Part shown: positions 9,742 through 18,513 of the stretch, in pieces | Numbering within the stretch: position 1 is the stretch's first letter | Layout of the letters: each line of letters starts with the position of its first letter | Origin: Paracoccaceae bacterium | GTDB lineage: Bacteria > Pseudomonadota > Alphaproteobacteria > Rhodobacterales > Rhodobacteraceae | DNA: 64,000 bases | Assembly: GCA_029248915.1 (NCBI GenBank) | Contig: JAQWIK010000102.1 | Coordinates: 1 to 64,000, forward strand | Reading direction: 5' to 3' | Translations under genes and position numbers: made by a program | Notes under the pieces: generated by a model | What the model was told of the DNA's origin: nothing | What the model saw: only the letters and a program-made list of their open reading frames with translations | The model's database searches: none

Positions 9742-11523
9742 TTAAAATTCGCCTGGTTCTACAGCCATTACACATTCTGCTCCAGATATTATTCGGGCTA
9801 AATGAAGTGAAGTGGCAGGTAAATGCCTGCGCATATAGTATCTGCCGGTTTTTAGCTTTGTCTTATAAAACGCTGCGTCATCCTGATTGGCTGATAAACA
9901 ATTTAGCGCTGACCTAGCCATACGAGCCCACATGTAACCAAGGCAAACGTAGCCGAAAAGGTGCATAAAATCATTTGATCCGGCTAATACATTCAAAGGG
10001 TTTTTTTGACCATTTTTTAGAAAGTATTCACCCGCAGATTGTAAATCAGAAACTCCTTTTGAAAGAGGTTTAAGAAAATCAAGTTGAAAATTTCCATCTT
10101 GGCTCTCATTTTCTTTAATAAATTTAGCAAGTAGTGCGAAAAATTCTAAAATATATTTCCCGTTATCTTGTGGCAGTTTTCTGCCAACTAAATCTAAAGC
10201 TTGGATGCCATTAGCGCCCTCATAAATCATAGCAATTCGTGCGTCGCGTACGTATTGGGACATACCCCATTCTTCTATATAGCCATGCCCTCCAAAAATT
10301 TGTTGTGCTTGGACAGTCATTTCAAAGCCCTTGTCTGTGAGAAAACCTTTAATAACTGGGGTAAGTAAGCTTATTAGGCCATTGGTAGAATTTCCATCTG
10401 AACGTGAAGTTTCATCAATTAACTGAGCACCCCAAAAGGTGAATGCACGGGCACCTTCAACAAAGCTTTTTTGGTCCATAAGGCTTCTTCTAATATCTGG
10501 ATGAACAATTATTGGATCTGCGGAGCCCTTTTGGTCACTTTTCCCTAAAAAATTTTTGCCTTGAAGACGGTCTTGGGAATAGGCGATTGCATTTTGAAGA
10601 GCTACCTCTGCTTGTGAATAACCCTGCAAACCTACGCCTAACCTGGCTTCATTCATCATTGTGAACATAGCTCGCATTCCCTTGTGTTCATCACCGATTA
10701 AAAACCCTGAAGCACCATCGTAATTCATAACACAGGTAGAGTTTCCGTGAATGCCCATTTTATCTTCTATTTTTCCTACAGATAATTTATTTCGCTCTCC
10801 TAGGGATCCATCTTCTTCCACTAACACCTTAGGAACTATGAACATAGAAATACCTTTTATACCGTCAGGCCCACCTGGTATTTTGGCTAAGACCAAATGA
10901 ATTATATTTTCCGATAAATCGTGATCTCCTGCTGATATAAATATTTTTTGGCCAGTAATTTTATAAGTACCATCTTCCAGAGGTTCAGCTTTAGTTCGCA
11001 TCAATCCCAAGTCTGTTCCACACTGAGGTTCGGTTAAGTTCATTGTCCCTGTCCACTCGCAGGTAACAAGTTTTGGTAAATATTTTGATTTTTGTTGATC
11101 CGTACCGTGTGTGTGGATTGCAGAATAGGCGCCATGTGTAAGGCCATGATACATGCCAAAAGCCATATTAGAAGAAGCCATCATTTCTCCAATGGCAGTA
11201 CCGAGAATGTAGGGCAATCCTTGTCCACCATATTCGGTATCACAATCAACAGTTGTCCAGCCATCTGCTCTAATTTTATCAAATGCTTCTTTGAAGCCTC
11301 TTGGGGTTCTGACTATGCCATTTTCTAGCAAGCAGCCTTGGGTATCTCCGACCTGGTTCAAAGGAAAAAGAATATCAGAACAGATCTTACCTGCTTCGTT
11401 AAGAATACTTGTAAGAAATTCATTATCTAAATCTTTATATCCTGGAATTTTCGAATTATGTACTTCTAAGACATCGTTGAAAATAAATTCCATGTCTCGG
11501 AGTGGTGCTTTATAAACTGACAT
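9742..11523 (-). CDS. Large acyl-CoA dehydrogenase (FadE5/DmdC-like, ~590 aa)
   Basis: [21 protein letters not shown]-terminus; [62 protein letters not shown]. Confidence 0.92.
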   Translation of the reverse strand: MSVYKAPLRDMEFIFNDVLEVHNSKIPGYKDLDNEFLTSILNEAGKICSDILFPLNQVGDTQGCLLENGIVRTPRGFKEAFDKIRADGWTTVDCDTEYGGQGLPYILGTAIGEMMASSNMAFGMYHGLTHGAYSAIHTHGTDQQKSKYLPKLVTCEWTGTMNLTEPQCGTDLGLMRTKAEPLEDGTYKITGQKIFISAGDHDLSENIIHLVLAKIPGGPDGIKGISMFIVPKVLVEEDGSLGERNKLSVGKIEDKMGIHGNSTCVMNYDGASGFLIGDEHKGMRAMFTMMNEARLGVGLQGYSQAEVALQNAIAYSQDRLQGKNFLGKSDQKGSADPIIVHPDIRRSLMDQKSFVEGARAFTFWGAQLIDETSRSDGNSTNGLISLLTPVIKGFLTDKGFEMTVQAQQIFGGHGYIEEWGMSQYVRDARIAMIYEGANGIQALDLVGRKLPQDNGKYILEFFALLAKFIKENESQDGNFQLDFLKPLSKGVSDLQSAGEYFLKNGQKNPLNVLAGSNDFMHLFGYVCLGYMWARMARSALNCLSANQDDAAFYKTKLKTGRYYMRRHLPATSLHLARIISGAECVMAVEPGEF

Positions 11524-11535
11524 ATATTTATCCTC

Positions 11536-11931
11536 TTATATTCTTTTTTCTAAACCCATTGAGCTGATAAGCTCTTTACCCCAATGTATTTGTTGCTCTA
11601 GCTCTTTGATTGTCTCTTCTATTTCATCGCGCTGCTCTTCTAGATCGTTAAGTTTATTTTTTGCTAATTCGTAGGTGCGCAAAAGTTGGGTTTGTTGTTT
11701 GTCACCCATATCGTACATTTCCAACAGTTGACGGATGTCTTCGAGTGAAAACCCAAACCGCTTTCCTCTTAGAATAAGTTTTAATCTACCCCTGCATTTT
11801 TTTGTAAACAATCTTTTGTGACCCTGACGCGTGGGAAAAAGAAGTTCTTTAGACTCATAAAAACGCAAAGTTCTCGGAGTTACATTAAACTGGTCACACA
11901 TTTCTCTAATATTCCAAAAATCTTGATGCAA
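11536..11931 (-). CDS. MerR family transcriptional regulator (paralog 1)
   Basis: NIREMCDQFNVTPRTLRFYESKELLFPTRQGHKRLFTKKCRGRLKLILRGKRFGFSLEDIRQLLEMYD. Confidence 0.92.
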   Translation of the reverse strand: MHQDFWNIREMCDQFNVTPRTLRFYESKELLFPTRQGHKRLFTKKCRGRLKLILRGKRFGFSLEDIRQLLEMYDMGDKQQTQLLRTYELAKNKLNDLEEQRDEIEETIKELEQQIHWGKELISSMGLEKRI

Positions 11932-11985
11932 AACAGCCTCCTAAAAGCAAATCAGGCCAATCATTACAAAATATTTTTGAATAAG

Positions 11986-12015
11986 TTAACGTTGACGTAA
12001 AGGAACTTTACGTCA
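11986..12015. promoter_or_regulatory. Compound ACGT-containing dyad, candidate MerR (LiuR-like) operator
   Basis: TTAACGTTGACGTAAAGGAACTTTACGTCA: perfect 10-bp inverted repeat TGACGTAAAG-GAA-CTTTACGTCA (11993-12015) overlapping TTAACGTTGACGTAAA (11986-12001); lies upstream of the 11931 MerR-led operon. Confidence 0.55.
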
Positions 12016-12390
12016 TTTTTTTGGATGTAAGGTTTTTGAGGTTATTTTCCTTAAATTTTCTAGTTCTTCAAGAGTTTCGGCCAATTGTATCTGTTGTTCT
12101 TTGAGTTCTTTCAATTTACGTTCGGCCATTTTAAGAAAGACTTCCATCTGGGCTTCAGTTCCGTCTTGATCATAAATTAATAACCATTGTCTTAATTCTT
12201 CAAGTTGGAAGCCAAAGTTTCGCCCGCGCAATATTAAGGTCATGCGGGCGCATTCTCGAGCTCCATAAAAACGCGAGCGACCCTGTCTTTCAGGAGATAA
12301 TAGCTCGATATATTCATAATATCTAAGAGTTCTAGGTGTGACTTCAAACTTTGAGCACATTTCTTTGAACGTAAGTCTAACATCGCTCAT
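12013..12390 (-). CDS. MerR family transcriptional regulator (paralog 2)
   Basis: TFKEMCSKFEVTPRTLRYYEYIELLSPERQGRSRFYGARECARMTLILRGRNFGFQLEELRQWLLIYD. Confidence 0.92.
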   Translation of the reverse strand: MSDVRLTFKEMCSKFEVTPRTLRYYEYIELLSPERQGRSRFYGARECARMTLILRGRNFGFQLEELRQWLLIYDQDGTEAQMEVFLKMAERKLKELKEQQIQLAETLEELENLRKITSKTLHPKK

Positions 12391-12487
12391 ATATACCGTG
12401 CCTTTGCTTATAAATCGTTATATCTTTTGTTAAAGCAACTGGTCTGTTTGTTCAAATCGCTTATAAGACGCTCTAGTTAATTAGTTT

Positions 12488-12919
12488 ATGAAAAAAAATA
12501 TGATAGAAAAGAAAAAAAAAGCAGTTCGAGATTTTTTTGCTATTTTGCCGCACTCACAAAGTTTGGGTATGGGAATTGATTTTATAAGAGATGGTGAGGT
12601 TGGTATGAGTATGCCCTACGATAGTAGGTTGATCGGCGATCCTCAAACTAAAGTTATCCATGGAGGTGCTGTATTTGCGCTTTTAGATACGTGTTGTGGT
12701 GCAGCAGCAATGTCACATCCAGATCAGGTGGGTCCAACAGCAACAATTGATTTAAGAGTTGACTACATGCGACCGGCTGCACCTAATCAAAGAATTAAAG
12801 CTATCGCTACATGCTATAATTTGACTAAAAACGTTGCCTTTGTGAGGGCAGTTGCTTTGGATGATAACGAAAAAAAACCGGTTGCTATGGCGGCGGGTGC
12901 GTTTGTGACGGGGAACTAG
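12488..12919 (+). CDS. PaaI-family hotdog thioesterase
   Basis: VIHGGAVFALLDTCCGAAAMSHPDQVGPTATIDLRVDYMRPA. Confidence 0.9.
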   Translation: MKKNMIEKKKKAVRDFFAILPHSQSLGMGIDFIRDGEVGMSMPYDSRLIGDPQTKVIHGGAVFALLDTCCGAAAMSHPDQVGPTATIDLRVDYMRPAAPNQRIKAIATCYNLTKNVAFVRAVALDDNEKKPVAMAAGAFVTGN

Positions 12920-12922
12920 CCT

Positions 12923-13429
12923 ATGGTAAAACTTTCTCCAGAACCGGTGGCTTTGATTAAAAAAAGAAGAAATGAAGCTTTATCAAAGTTAATTGAAAGC
13001 ATTCCTTATATATCTTTTTTAGGCGTTGGCTTTGATAGAAGAGGTGATGAAATCACGGCTATACTACCTTTTAACGAAAATTTGATCGGCAATCCTAGTC
13101 TTCCTGCGCTACATGGGGGTTCGATTGCAGCATTTTTAGAAATAAGTGCGATTATTGAGCTTAGTTGGATGCAAATCTGGCGTCAAATTGAAGATCCTGA
13201 TCCCTCAACTGGTTCTCCAAAAGATTTAGGGGACATTTCTCTCCCTAAGACGATTGATTTTTCTGTTGATTATTTAAGAAGTGGTCTTCCCAGAGATGCA
13301 TATGCTCGTGCTACAGTTAATAGAGCTGGAAGACGATATTCATCAGTGCATGTTGAGGCCTGGCAAGATAACCGCAATAAATTATTTGCTCAAGGAACTG
13401 GACACTTTTTGATGCCAGTAAAAAATTGA
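12923..13429 (+). CDS. PaaI-family hotdog thioesterase (second, tandem)
   Basis: LPALHGGSIAAFLEISAIIEL...TIDFSVDYLRSG; starts 3 nt after previous CDS. Confidence 0.87.
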   Translation: MVKLSPEPVALIKKRRNEALSKLIESIPYISFLGVGFDRRGDEITAILPFNENLIGNPSLPALHGGSIAAFLEISAIIELSWMQIWRQIEDPDPSTGSPKDLGDISLPKTIDFSVDYLRSGLPRDAYARATVNRAGRRYSSVHVEAWQDNRNKLFAQGTGHFLMPVKN

Positions 13430-13441
13430 ATCGTAGAGTTT

Positions 13442-14746
13442 TTGAAACAAGATATCACAAACAAAAGAGTTCTCGCGATAGCAATACCAATTGTGCTATC
13501 CAATATAACAGTTCCAATATTAGGAGCAGTTGACACAGCTGTAGTTGGCCAACTGGGGAAAGCTGCCCCAGTGGCAGCTGTTGGCGTTGGTGCAATTATC
13601 ATAACTTCATTTTACTGGCTTTTTGGCTTTCTTAGAATGGGTACAACAGGTCTTGTAGCACAAGCTGTTGGGTCTGAAGATGAAAGTGAAATTCGGTCAT
13701 ATTTACTTAGAGCGTTAATTTTAGGATTTTCCGCAGGCCTTCTTATATTTCTACTAAGAACGCCATTAGTGGCAATCGGGTTTTGGTTTTCTCCAGCCTC
13801 TATCCAAGTAGAGGAATTAGCAAACAAATACGTTTCTATAAGGGTCTGGAGTGCACCTGCTGCGATTAGTTTATATGGTATAGTTGGTTGGTTAATAGCA
13901 CTAGAAAGAACGAAGAGCGTTCTTATCCTTCAGTTTTTTATGAATGGAGTAAATATTTTATTAGATATTTGGTTTGTATTGGGATTTAATTGGGGAGTTG
14001 AAGGTGTTGCAATTGCAACAGTCATTGCTGAAATCTCAGCGTTAATTCTGGGACTTTTCCTTTGTTACGACCGCTTCAAAGATAATTCGTGGCCAAGCCT
14101 CCAAGCAATATTTTCAACCGAGCGATTAAAAAATATGCTTTTAATCAACCTTGATATACTACTTCGCTCGATAATGTTGGAAGTAATTTTTGTTTCCTTT
14201 CTTCTATATGGAGGGAAATTTGGAGATGTAAAATTAGCGGCCAATCAGATATTGCTTCAGTTTCTTCATATTGCAGCCCATGGCCTTGATGGCTTTGCGT
14301 TTGCTGCTGAAACATTGGTTGGCCAAGCATTTGGTAGAAAGGACCGAACTGTTTTGCGAAAAAGTGTGAAAGTTACATCAAAACTTGCATTTTTATTGTG
14401 CTGCATAATGGCAATCATCTTCTTTTTAACTGGCTCATCTTTAATTGATGTAATGACTACAGCTGAAGACGTCCGATCGGAAGCTAAGAGCTATATTGTC
14501 TTCATAGTTTTAGTCCCAATCTTAGGAGTGTCGGCATATATGTTGGATGGAATTTTTGTGGGAGCAATGAAAACTAAAGATATGCGTAATATGATGTTTA
14601 TTAGCTTGATTTTTTACATTTTAGCTTTGATTTTGTTGGTGCCGCATTTTGGAAATATTGGGCTTTGGTTGGCTTTGCTTATTTCATTTGTTGTTCGTGG
14701 AGTAACCCTAACATTACGTTACCCAAGCTTAGAAAAATCAATTTAG
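13442..14746 (+). CDS. MATE family efflux transporter (DinF-like)
   Basis: IVLSNITVPILGAVDTAVVGQLGKAAPVAAVGVGAIIITSFYWLFGFLRMGTTGLVAQAVG; ~12 hydrophobic segments; TTG start. Confidence 0.92.
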   Translation: MKQDITNKRVLAIAIPIVLSNITVPILGAVDTAVVGQLGKAAPVAAVGVGAIIITSFYWLFGFLRMGTTGLVAQAVGSEDESEIRSYLLRALILGFSAGLLIFLLRTPLVAIGFWFSPASIQVEELANKYVSIRVWSAPAAISLYGIVGWLIALERTKSVLILQFFMNGVNILLDIWFVLGFNWGVEGVAIATVIAEISALILGLFLCYDRFKDNSWPSLQAIFSTERLKNMLLINLDILLRSIMLEVIFVSFLLYGGKFGDVKLAANQILLQFLHIAAHGLDGFAFAAETLVGQAFGRKDRTVLRKSVKVTSKLAFLLCCIMAIIFFLTGSSLIDVMTTAEDVRSEAKSYIVFIVLVPILGVSAYMLDGIFVGAMKTKDMRNMMFISLIFYILALILLVPHFGNIGLWLALLISFVVRGVTLTLRYPSLEKSI

Positions 14747-14823
14747 GAATTATTCTAAGCGTATTAAATTTGTTTTTTGAAGCAAAACTTGACCTTTTTA
14801 TTAAAGTTCGTCATTTGGCAAGC

Positions 14824-15159
14824 ATGTTAATCTTTAAGCTTTTCAGGAAAGACGAGTGGCTACAATTTAAAGCATCAGGTAAAACTGACGGTGCACCCAT
14901 TGATATGGCAGACGGTTTCATTCATTTTTCTAAGGCTAGTCAAGTACAAGAAACAGCGGCAAAGCATTTTAAAGGCGAAAAAAATCTGGTTCTTGTTTCG
15001 TGTGATGCGGATAATTTGAAACAAGATCTGAAGTGGGAAATATCAAGAGGAGGAGATTTATTTCCTCATCTTTATCGCCAATTATTATTTGAAGACATTA
15101 TATCTAAAATCGAGATACCAAAAATAAAAGGTACCCATAAATTTCCGGATATCTTTTAA
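14824..15159 (+). CDS. DUF952 family protein
   Basis: MLIFKLFRKDEWLQFKASGKTDGAPIDMADGFIHFSKASQVQETAAKHF; ATG at 14824 preferred to track start 14665, which overlaps the MATE gene. Confidence 0.83.
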   Translation: MLIFKLFRKDEWLQFKASGKTDGAPIDMADGFIHFSKASQVQETAAKHFKGEKNLVLVSCDADNLKQDLKWEISRGGDLFPHLYRQLLFEDIISKIEIPKIKGTHKFPDIF

Positions 15160-16217
15160 TGAGTTTTTTTGAAAATGCTGGGTTAAAATTATTAAGGCTT
15201 TCAAACCCTGAATTTTCTCATAACATCGCCATTAAAGCTCTGAATTTAGGGTTAGCTTCAAAGTCTGAGACCTTGGTTTTTGATAACTTAAAAACATCAA
15301 TATGTGGTTTGAAAATTGATAACCCCATTGGTTTAGCAGCTGGATTTGATAAAAATGCAGAGGCAGTGGATCCCTTGCTCAGGTGTGGTTTCGGTTTCAT
15401 CGAAGTGGGTGCAATAACGCCCAAACCACAACCAGGAAACCCTAAGCCCAGATTGTTTCGTTTACCAGAAGATCAAGCAGTTATTAATAGGTTTGGTTTT
15501 AACAATTTAGGCATGGAAATGGCATCGGCACGATTAGCGAGACGATCAGCAAAAGGCATCGTTGGCATCAACCTGGGCGCAAATAAAAATAGTGAAGATA
15601 GAATAAAAGATTACGTAAAAGTTTTGAAGTGTTGTGGACCTTTTGTTGATTTCGCAACAATTAACGTAAGTAGTCCTAACACTGAAAATTTAAGGGATCT
15701 TCAAGAAAAAGATTCTTTGAAAATTTTGTTAGATCAAGTCATGGAGTGTCGTGATAATCTCAAAGTTAAAGTTCCTATTTTTCTAAAAATTTCTCCAGAT
15801 CTTTCTTTAAATCAAATTGATGATATCGCGGAAATCGCACTCAAAGTGAATATTGATGCAATTGTGGCTACTAATACAACTTTAGATCGTCAAGGTATTA
15901 AAAGTAGAATAAAAAATGAAAAAGGTGGCCTGTCAGGTAAGCCATTATTTTCCAAATCTACCTGGGTACTGGCACATTTATCAGAACGTTTAGATAATAA
16001 TATACCGCTAATTGGAGTCGGAGGTGTCTCAACTGCAACCGATGCATATCAAAAAATACTCGCCGGCGCGTCAGCTGTTCAGCTCTATACGGGTCTGGTA
16101 TATCGTGGCTTAGGTTTGATTTCTGAGATTAACAAGGAGCTGAGCGCGATTTTATCAAGAAAAGGAATTGATCGCCTAACAGACGTAGTTGGTAAGGAGC
16201 GGAATAACTTTTTATAG
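15159..16217 (+). CDS. pyrD: Dihydroorotate dehydrogenase (quinone)
   Basis: NPIGLAAGFDKNAEAVDPLLRCGFGFIEVGAITPKPQPGNPKPRLFRL; NVSSPNTENLRDLQ; starts in the TAATG overlap with the previous CDS. Confidence 0.96.
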   Translation: MSFFENAGLKLLRLSNPEFSHNIAIKALNLGLASKSETLVFDNLKTSICGLKIDNPIGLAAGFDKNAEAVDPLLRCGFGFIEVGAITPKPQPGNPKPRLFRLPEDQAVINRFGFNNLGMEMASARLARRSAKGIVGINLGANKNSEDRIKDYVKVLKCCGPFVDFATINVSSPNTENLRDLQEKDSLKILLDQVMECRDNLKVKVPIFLKISPDLSLNQIDDIAEIALKVNIDAIVATNTTLDRQGIKSRIKNEKGGLSGKPLFSKSTWVLAHLSERLDNNIPLIGVGGVSTATDAYQKILAGASAVQLYTGLVYRGLGLISEINKELSAILSRKGIDRLTDVVGKERNNFL

Positions 16218-16227
16218 GTTGTGGAGA

Positions 16228-16253
16228 AAAAGGGATTGTGAGGATCCCCTTTT
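16228..16253. terminator. Bidirectional terminator candidate between convergent pyrD and glyA
   Basis: AAAAGGGAT..ATCCCCTTTT, 9 bp with one bulged C, A/T tails on both sides. Confidence 0.5.
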
Positions 16254-16262
16254 ACGATAATT

Positions 16263-17561
16263 CTAGAGATTTGGGTAAAGGGGATATTTAGCACAAAGCA
16301 CTGCGACCTCGGACCTAACCTTCTCCTCAACAGCATGGTTTCCTTCTTCACCATTTAAGGCCAAACCGTCAACAACTTCAATAATCCAACGGGCGATTTG
16401 GCGAAAGTCATCTTCGTCAAAGCCACGCGTTGTTCCTGCGGGCGATCCCAATCTGATACCCGATGTTACAGCTGGCTTTTCGGGGTCAAAAGGTACACCA
16501 TTTTTGTTGCAAGTAATGTAGGCTCGTTCCAGAGCCTTTTCACTTGCATTCCCTTTAACACCCTTCGGTCGTAAATCGACTAATAAAACATGTGTGTCAG
16601 TGCCATGCGTTACGGTGTCTAGTCCGCCCTTTATCAGCTCGTCTGACAATGCCTGAGCATTCTTAATTACTTGTTTAATATAATGCTTGAAGTCTGGCTT
16701 TAGTGCTTCTCCAAAGGCGACGGCCTTAGCTGCTATGACATGCATTAATGGGCCACCTTGAATACCCGGGAATATAGCGGAATTAAATTTTTTTGCTAAG
16801 TCCGCATCATTTGTTAGGATCATGCCTCCCCGTGGGCCACGGAGTGTTTTATGTGTTGTTGTAGTTGCGACGTGGCAATGTGGAAACGGCGATGGATATT
16901 CCCCAGCAGCTATTAGTCCGGCGAAGTGTGCTACATCTGCTAAAACGTAAGCCCCTACACTATCAGCGATGCTTCTGATCTTCGCAAAATCTATTGTTCT
17001 CGGTATTGCTGACCCGCCTGCGATAATTAATTTTGGTTTATGTTCTTTTGCCAGTTCCTCGATTTGATCATAGTCGATTAGATTATCTTGTTTTCTAACA
17101 CCATATTGTACTGCATTAAACCATTTCCCTGATTGGTTTGGTTTTGCACCGTGTGTAAGGTGACCCCCTGCGTCCAGTGACATCCCTAAAATTGTATCTC
17201 CAGGTTTAACTAATGCTGTAAATACGCCTTGATTAGCCTGACTTCCGGAATTTGGCTGGACATTCGCGAAATCGCAGTTGAATAATTTGCAGGCACGCTC
17301 AATGGCGAGGTTTTCAGCAACATCAACATACTGACAGCCACCATAGTATCTGCGCCCAGGATAACCTTCAGCATATTTATTTGTTAGAGCACTACCCTGT
17401 GCTTCCATAACAGCTGCCGAAACGATATTTTCGGATGCAATTAACTCAATCTCATTCCGCTGACGGCCTAGTTCTGAAGAGATTGATGCAAATAATTCAG
17501 CATCGCTCTCTGCCAAAGTGTTAGTAAAAAAACCACTATTGTTGTTAAGTTGATCCAACAT
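16263..17561 (-). CDS. glyA: Serine hydroxymethyltransferase
   Basis: [63 protein letters not shown] lysine. Start MLDQLNNN (17561) preferred to 17591. Confidence 0.96.
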   Translation of the reverse strand: MLDQLNNNSGFFTNTLAESDAELFASISSELGRQRNEIELIASENIVSAAVMEAQGSALTNKYAEGYPGRRYYGGCQYVDVAENLAIERACKLFNCDFANVQPNSGSQANQGVFTALVKPGDTILGMSLDAGGHLTHGAKPNQSGKWFNAVQYGVRKQDNLIDYDQIEELAKEHKPKLIIAGGSAIPRTIDFAKIRSIADSVGAYVLADVAHFAGLIAAGEYPSPFPHCHVATTTTHKTLRGPRGGMILTNDADLAKKFNSAIFPGIQGGPLMHVIAAKAVAFGEALKPDFKHYIKQVIKNAQALSDELIKGGLDTVTHGTDTHVLLVDLRPKGVKGNASEKALERAYITCNKNGVPFDPEKPAVTSGIRLGSPAGTTRGFDEDDFRQIARWIIEVVDGLALNGEEGNHAVEEKVRSEVAVLCAKYPLYPNL

Positions 17562-17731
17562 CAAAAAATCTCCCGAGTCGAAGGTCTGCAAGAAGGTCCC
17601 TTACATCATACATTACTAGTAAAAAAGCCTAAAAATAAATTAGTGCAAGAAAATAGCATGTCATCACTGGTACTTTTCGCAAACTTATGCTTGTTTAAAC
17701 AGGTAAATGGATTTCAAAAAGATTAAGTCAA

Positions 17732-18493
17732 ATGGGTCAAAAAATTGCTTTTACATCCAGTGAAGAAAAAATTGCCACTGAAGCTATGGAAAGGCTTATT
17801 AAGCTTTATGGCAACTGTGCTTTGGAAGAAGCAGATGTAATTGTTGCGCTTGGTGGCGATGGCTTCATGTTGCAAACCCTTCATAATACTCAAGATTTGT
17901 CAGCACCAGTTTATGGAATGAACCGTGGAACAGTTGGTTTTCTTATGAATGCTTATGATGAAAAAGGTCTAATTCAACGACTAGAAATCTCAGTAGAAGA
18001 AAAGCTAAACCCATTAAGAATGGAAGCGATCACCACCGATGGTGTTGTGAAAACTGCTCTAGCGATCAATGAAGTTAGCTTGTTACGTGCTGGGCCACAG
18101 GCAGCTAAGTTATCGATTTCAGTCGATGGAAAGACCCGTATGTCGGAGTTAATTAGCGATGGTGTGTTATTGTCTACACCTGCTGGAAGTACTGCGTATA
18201 ACTATTCAGCAACTGGTCCAATTTTGCCAATTGGTTCCGATGTTTTGGCTCTTACTGCGCTGAATGCTTTTCGTCCACGGAGATGGCGTGGCGCTTTGAT
18301 ACCTAAAAGATCAAGGGTCGAGGTGGTAGTATTAGAGCCAGAAAAAAGACCCATTATGGCAGATGCTGACAGTAGGAGTGTAAAAAACGTAGCACAGGTT
18401 AATATTAGCAGTGCTGATGATATTCAGCACCAAATACTTTTTGATCCGGGCCACGGTTTGGAAGAAAGGTTAATCTCAGAACAATTCAATTGA
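17732..18493 (+). CDS. nadK: NAD kinase
   Basis: DVIVALGGDGFMLQTLH (GGDG); YGMNRGTVGFLMN; DGVLLSTPAGSTAYNYSATGPI. Confidence 0.95.
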   Translation: MGQKIAFTSSEEKIATEAMERLIKLYGNCALEEADVIVALGGDGFMLQTLHNTQDLSAPVYGMNRGTVGFLMNAYDEKGLIQRLEISVEEKLNPLRMEAITTDGVVKTALAINEVSLLRAGPQAAKLSISVDGKTRMSELISDGVLLSTPAGSTAYNYSATGPILPIGSDVLALTALNAFRPRRWRGALIPKRSRVEVVVLEPEKRPIMADADSRSVKNVAQVNISSADDIQHQILFDPGHGLEERLISEQFN

Positions 18494-18513
18494 GATAGAA
18501 AAAGATTAAATAG

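Noticed and set aside
11818-12000. 60-aa plus-strand ORF between the MerR genes
   Set aside because: Overlaps MerR1 antisense and the palindrome; no RBS or conserved motif.
12406-12466. Two GCTTATAA direct repeats in the MerR2/thioesterase divergent promoter
   Set aside because: 8-bp A/T-rich repeat, 53 bp apart; insufficient evidence for an operator.
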